A stretch of DNA of 64,000 nt from Synechococcus sp. KORDI-100 (GTDB lineage: Bacteria > Cyanobacteriota > Cyanobacteriia > PCC-6307 > Cyanobiaceae). Both the position numbers and the translations under genes were made by a program. Numbering within the stretch: position 1 is the first letter of the stretch; the number at the start of each line of letters is the position of its first letter. The notes under the pieces were generated by a model, which was given only the letters and a program-made list of their open reading frames with translations, was not told where the DNA came from and made no database searches. The stretch covers positions 1,922,001 through 1,986,000 of the forward strand of contig NZ_CP006269.1 in the NCBI RefSeq assembly GCF_000737535.1. Direction: 5' to 3'. This document shows positions 61,752 through 64,000 of the stretch, piece after piece.

Positions 61752-61876
61752 AGCCACACGTAATGCCGATCACCGGCTTGTGTATCGGCCCAAAAAAATC
61801 AAGTTGTATTTACACATGAGGGGCTGACCACTCGATCTTTAATGTCCATGCTTTGAGGGCGTCGCTCGGCTTGCCG

Positions 61877-62377
61877 ATGCTCGAGCTGCTTCCTCCCCTT
61901 AACGACAAGAATCTTCCCTGGCTCGACGTCATTCATCCGATCGTCGTTCACTTTGTGATCTCCATGGCGCTGATCACCGTTGTGTTCGACGTGATCGGAG
62001 TCGTCACGGGAAAGAAGAATCTGTTCGAGGTCAGCTTCTGGAATCTGATCGTTGCCACCGTGGCCATCTTCGTGGCCATCATCTTTGGCCAGGTCGAAGC
62101 CGGCCTCGCCAATCCCTATGGGGCTTCGAGGGACATCCTCAACTACCACAGCACCATCGGCTGGTCCCTGGCCGGCGTCCTGGCGTTGCTGACCGGATGG
62201 CGTTATGTCGCTCGTCAGAAAGATCCAACAATGCTGCCGAAAGGATTTCTGGCGGTCGACTTCGTGCTGGCAGGTCTTGTCTTCGCCCAGGTCTACCTGG
62301 GAGACAAGCTGGTGTGGGTGTACGGCTTGCACACCGTGCCCGTGGTTGATGCGATTCGAGAAGGGGTGCTGTCGTGA
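61877..62377 (+). CDS. DUF2231 membrane protein A
   Basis: From the Met at 61877 the product is 166 aa with four hydrophobic helices; HPIVVHFVISMALITVVFD is the first. DUF2231 proteins often have conserved His in helices, here in VIHPIVVHF and NYHSTIGW, and could bind heme. It forms the start of the oxidase operon and overlaps the next gene by 4 bp. Confidence 0.85.
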   Translation: MLELLPPLNDKNLPWLDVIHPIVVHFVISMALITVVFDVIGVVTGKKNLFEVSFWNLIVATVAIFVAIIFGQVEAGLANPYGASRDILNYHSTIGWSLAGVLALLTGWRYVARQKDPTMLPKGFLAVDFVLAGLVFAQVYLGDKLVWVYGLHTVPVVDAIREGVLS

Positions 62378-62994
62378 GCCTGATCGCCTCAATCAGCTCG
62401 CCGATCAACGAGATCAGCGACTCACTGGGTGCCAACGATCTTCCCTACGCCATCCCTCTGCACCCGAATCTGGTGCATCTGACGATTGGCCTATTCGCGA
62501 TCGGCATCGCCTTTGACTTCGCCGGCGCGTTCTACCCCCTCGAGAAGCGGGTCTTCCGCTTCCTCGCTCTGCCGGTCACCCGAAGCGGCTTCCACGATGT
62601 GGGCTGGTACAACCTGGTGGCCTGCAGCGGCATCACCTTCTTCACCGTGGCCGCCGGTTTCTATGAAATGTTGCTGGCGGTGCCGCTGCCCGGCATCCGC
62701 AGCATCATCGGCCAAACCGCCATCGACACCATGCTCTGGCACGCCATAGGCGGTGTTGCCATTCTGCTGGTGATCGTCGCCATGACCGTCTGGCGCGGCT
62801 ATCAACGGTTTGTCTGGCGGAAGGACCTGGGTCGCCAGGTCACCTGGCTCTATCTCCTGGCAGGAGCCTCGATGCTTGTGTTGATGGGGCTGCACGGCAG
62901 CCTCGGAGCCTGGCTGGCCAGCGATTTCGGCGTCCACATCACCGCTGACCAGCTTCTGGCTGCCGGTGCTGATCTGAATGAGGTGCTGCCATGA
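62374..62994 (+). CDS. DUF2231 membrane protein B
   Basis: From a GTG at 62374 the product is 206 aa: LHPNLVHLTIGLFAIGIAFD, TFFTVAAGFYEMLLAVPL, MLWHAIGGVAILLVIVAMT and others give four helices with several conserved His. It is related to the preceding gene and likely forms a heterodimer. It overlaps subunit II by 4 bp, so it is translationally coupled with the oxidase. Confidence 0.85.
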   Translation: MSLIASISSPINEISDSLGANDLPYAIPLHPNLVHLTIGLFAIGIAFDFAGAFYPLEKRVFRFLALPVTRSGFHDVGWYNLVACSGITFFTVAAGFYEMLLAVPLPGIRSIIGQTAIDTMLWHAIGGVAILLVIVAMTVWRGYQRFVWRKDLGRQVTWLYLLAGASMLVLMGLHGSLGAWLASDFGVHITADQLLAAGADLNEVLP

Positions 62995-63926
62995 CGACGA
63001 CTGCTCCCAAATCAGGACCGAACATCGGTGCCATTGTGATCATCGCGATGGCCGTGGCGATCAACCTGGTGATCGCCAAGTTGATGGCGACCTGGTCCTA
63101 CAGCTGGTTCCCACCTCAAGCCTCCACTGCTGCGCCCTTCGTTGACGATCTGTTCGCTCTGGAGACGGGAATCGGCTCCTTCATTTTCTTCGGCTGCACC
63201 GGCGTGATGGGCTGGGTGCTGTTGTTCAACCGCGCGGACAAATATGACGAAAGCGACGGTGCTCCGATCGAAGGCAACACCAAGCTCGAAATCATCTGGA
63301 CAATCATCCCCCTGGTGACGGTCTTTGTGATCGCCACTTACACGATGAACGTCAATATGAAGCTTCAGAACCTCGGTCCGAAGCACAAATACGTCATCGG
63401 CACCGATCCCACCGCGCTAGTGGAGAGCGATCCCATTGCCGACGTGGGACCGATTGATGTGATTGCACGGCAATGGAGCTGGGAATTCATCTACCCCAAT
63501 GGAGTCCGCAGCTCGGAACTGCATCTCCCCGTCGATCAGCGGGTCAACTTCCGGCTCACATCAGAAGACGTTCTGCACAGTTTCTTCGTACCGGCATTCC
63601 GGCTCAAGCAGGACATCATCCCCGGCAGCGTCATTTCCTACAGCCTCACGCCAACGAAAGAAGGGCGATTTCGGTTGCGGGACGCCATGTTCAGCGGCGC
63701 CTATTTCTCCCAGAACCAGACCGATGTGATCGTTGAATCCGATCAGGCCTACAGCGATTGGCTGAAGACAACCGCAAAGCGACCGCTGCAGCCCGGTCTC
63801 GATCCAGGCAGAGCGCTCTATGACCGCCGCATCGCGAGCGGTGACAAGGGATGGGCCACGGTTCCACCGGCACCAGCCCCGATGGTGAACGACCCCGGCG
63901 ATCCCTCCATCCCCCACGACGCCTGA
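62991..63926 (+). CDS. ctaC2: Heme-copper oxidase subunit II, CuA-less (ARTO-type)
   Basis: This 311-aa protein has two N-terminal helices (VIIAMAVAINLVIAKLMA and SFIFFGCTGVMGWVLLF) and a cupredoxin domain (QWSWEFIYPNG). His196 in DVLHSFFVP is kept, but the CuA loop (230-244) reads RDAMFSGAYFSQNQT: both Cys, the Glu, the second His and the Met are gone. It cannot bind CuA, as in the cyanobacterial alternative respiratory terminal oxidase. It is in an operon with two DUF2231 proteins and subunit I. Confidence 0.9.
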   Translation: MTTTAPKSGPNIGAIVIIAMAVAINLVIAKLMATWSYSWFPPQASTAAPFVDDLFALETGIGSFIFFGCTGVMGWVLLFNRADKYDESDGAPIEGNTKLEIIWTIIPLVTVFVIATYTMNVNMKLQNLGPKHKYVIGTDPTALVESDPIADVGPIDVIARQWSWEFIYPNGVRSSELHLPVDQRVNFRLTSEDVLHSFFVPAFRLKQDIIPGSVISYSLTPTKEGRFRLRDAMFSGAYFSQNQTDVIVESDQAYSDWLKTTAKRPLQPGLDPGRALYDRRIASGDKGWATVPPAPAPMVNDPGDPSIPHDA

Positions 63927-63929
63927 GCC

Positions 63930-64000
63930 ATGACCACCACCAACTACGACCCCCGCGTCCTCAAGGCGCCCCATCCGGTGCCCGGTGCGCCTGACAACTG
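63930..64000 (+). CDS. ctaD2: Heme-copper oxidase subunit I (partial)
   Basis: Only 23 codons are inside: MTTTNYDPRVLKAPHPVPGA. Its position 3 bp after subunit II and this N-terminus fit cytochrome oxidase subunit I, the catalytic heme/CuB subunit. The rest lies beyond the window. Identification depends on context. Confidence 0.7.
   Translation, partial: MTTTNYDPRVLKAPHPVPGAPDN

Noticed and set aside
1-64000. CRISPR arrays, insertion sequences, prophage and rRNA genes
   Set aside because: No spaced direct repeats, transposase or phage structural motifs, or rRNA segments were seen.

Overview
The window looks like chromosomal DNA of a marine picocyanobacterium, most likely a Synechococcus of the marine cluster. 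The DNA is visibly GC-rich and tightly packed. It carries psbA (D1), a high-light-inducible protein, CP12, plastocyanin and cytochrome c6, NDH-1 subunits ndhD and ndhL, Ycf51, a cyanobacterial AbrB, a SulP/BicA-type transporter, an intronless tRNA-Leu(UAA), and many small cyanobacteria-specific proteins. I see no insertion sequence, prophage, CRISPR array, rRNA or plasmid-type gene, so this is ordinary core and flexible chromosome. I cannot fix the strain from sequence alone.

Layout. 1-5.8 kb: an Hli protein; a leftward run of a frameshifted alpha/beta hydrolase, DoxX, DUF3303, SDR, DoxX-like and CP12 genes; and several tiny genes, including a 58-aa and a 56-aa protein that overlap tail to tail. 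5.8-10.2 kb: an accessory-like stretch of small or hypothetical genes (DUF4278, DUF481, an NTF2-like protein, and a cluster of 48-74 aa proteins beside a LexA-box-like palindrome). 10.3-17.3 kb: psbA with a strong terminator, a DUF697 membrane protein, a CDF cation exporter, a Gly/Arg-rich protein, trpS, a GH104-type lysozyme and DUF2605. 17.3-25.4 kb: thrS, DUF1824, glk, thrB, ndhD and an M3 oligopeptidase, all rightward. 25.4-33.0 kb: leftward lipase, folB, proA, ROK kinase and a very large TamB. 33.0-42.4 kb: rightward ycf51, DUF4332, a CocE-type hydrolase, DUF3887, glgB, hemE, an epimerase, petE, petJ and a Nif11 peptide.

42.4-54.7 kb: clpB; hupE behind a cobalamin riboswitch; a PTPS/QueD homologue; hisIE; a metzincin-like protease; DUF2214; a group 2-type sigma factor; DUF1232; PsiE; a Nif11-cupin fusion; a second small c-type cytochrome; YciI; cyAbrB; and the ndhL-DUF3007-trpA operon. 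54.7-64 kb: tRNA-Leu, a large MGH1/GH63-like glycosidase, a thioredoxin-like protein, pyrC, a SulP transporter, a CaCA antiporter, and an operon of two DUF2231 membrane proteins followed by haem-copper oxidase subunits II and I (the latter cut by the window end).

Main themes are photosynthetic electron transport (psbA, petE/petJ, ndhD/ndhL, terminal oxidase), carbon handling (CP12, glgB, glk, glycosidase, SulP) and amino-acid/cofactor synthesis (thrB, proA, trpA, hisIE, hemE, folB, pyrC). The observations I think most worth a second look are: (i) the terminal oxidase subunit II has lost every CuA ligand in its C-terminal loop, which marks it as an ARTO-type oxidase paired with DUF2231 proteins; (ii) a hydrolase gene is frameshifted exactly at a perfect 16-bp inverted repeat, the signature of a quasipalindrome-templated insertion; (iii) a Nif11 leader-like domain is fused to a cupin and overlaps psiE antisense by 131 bp; (iv) a LexA-like box sits between divergent clusters of uncharacterised small proteins; (v) a cobalamin riboswitch precedes hupE; and (vi) a pseudoknot-capable RNA element precedes the lysozyme gene.
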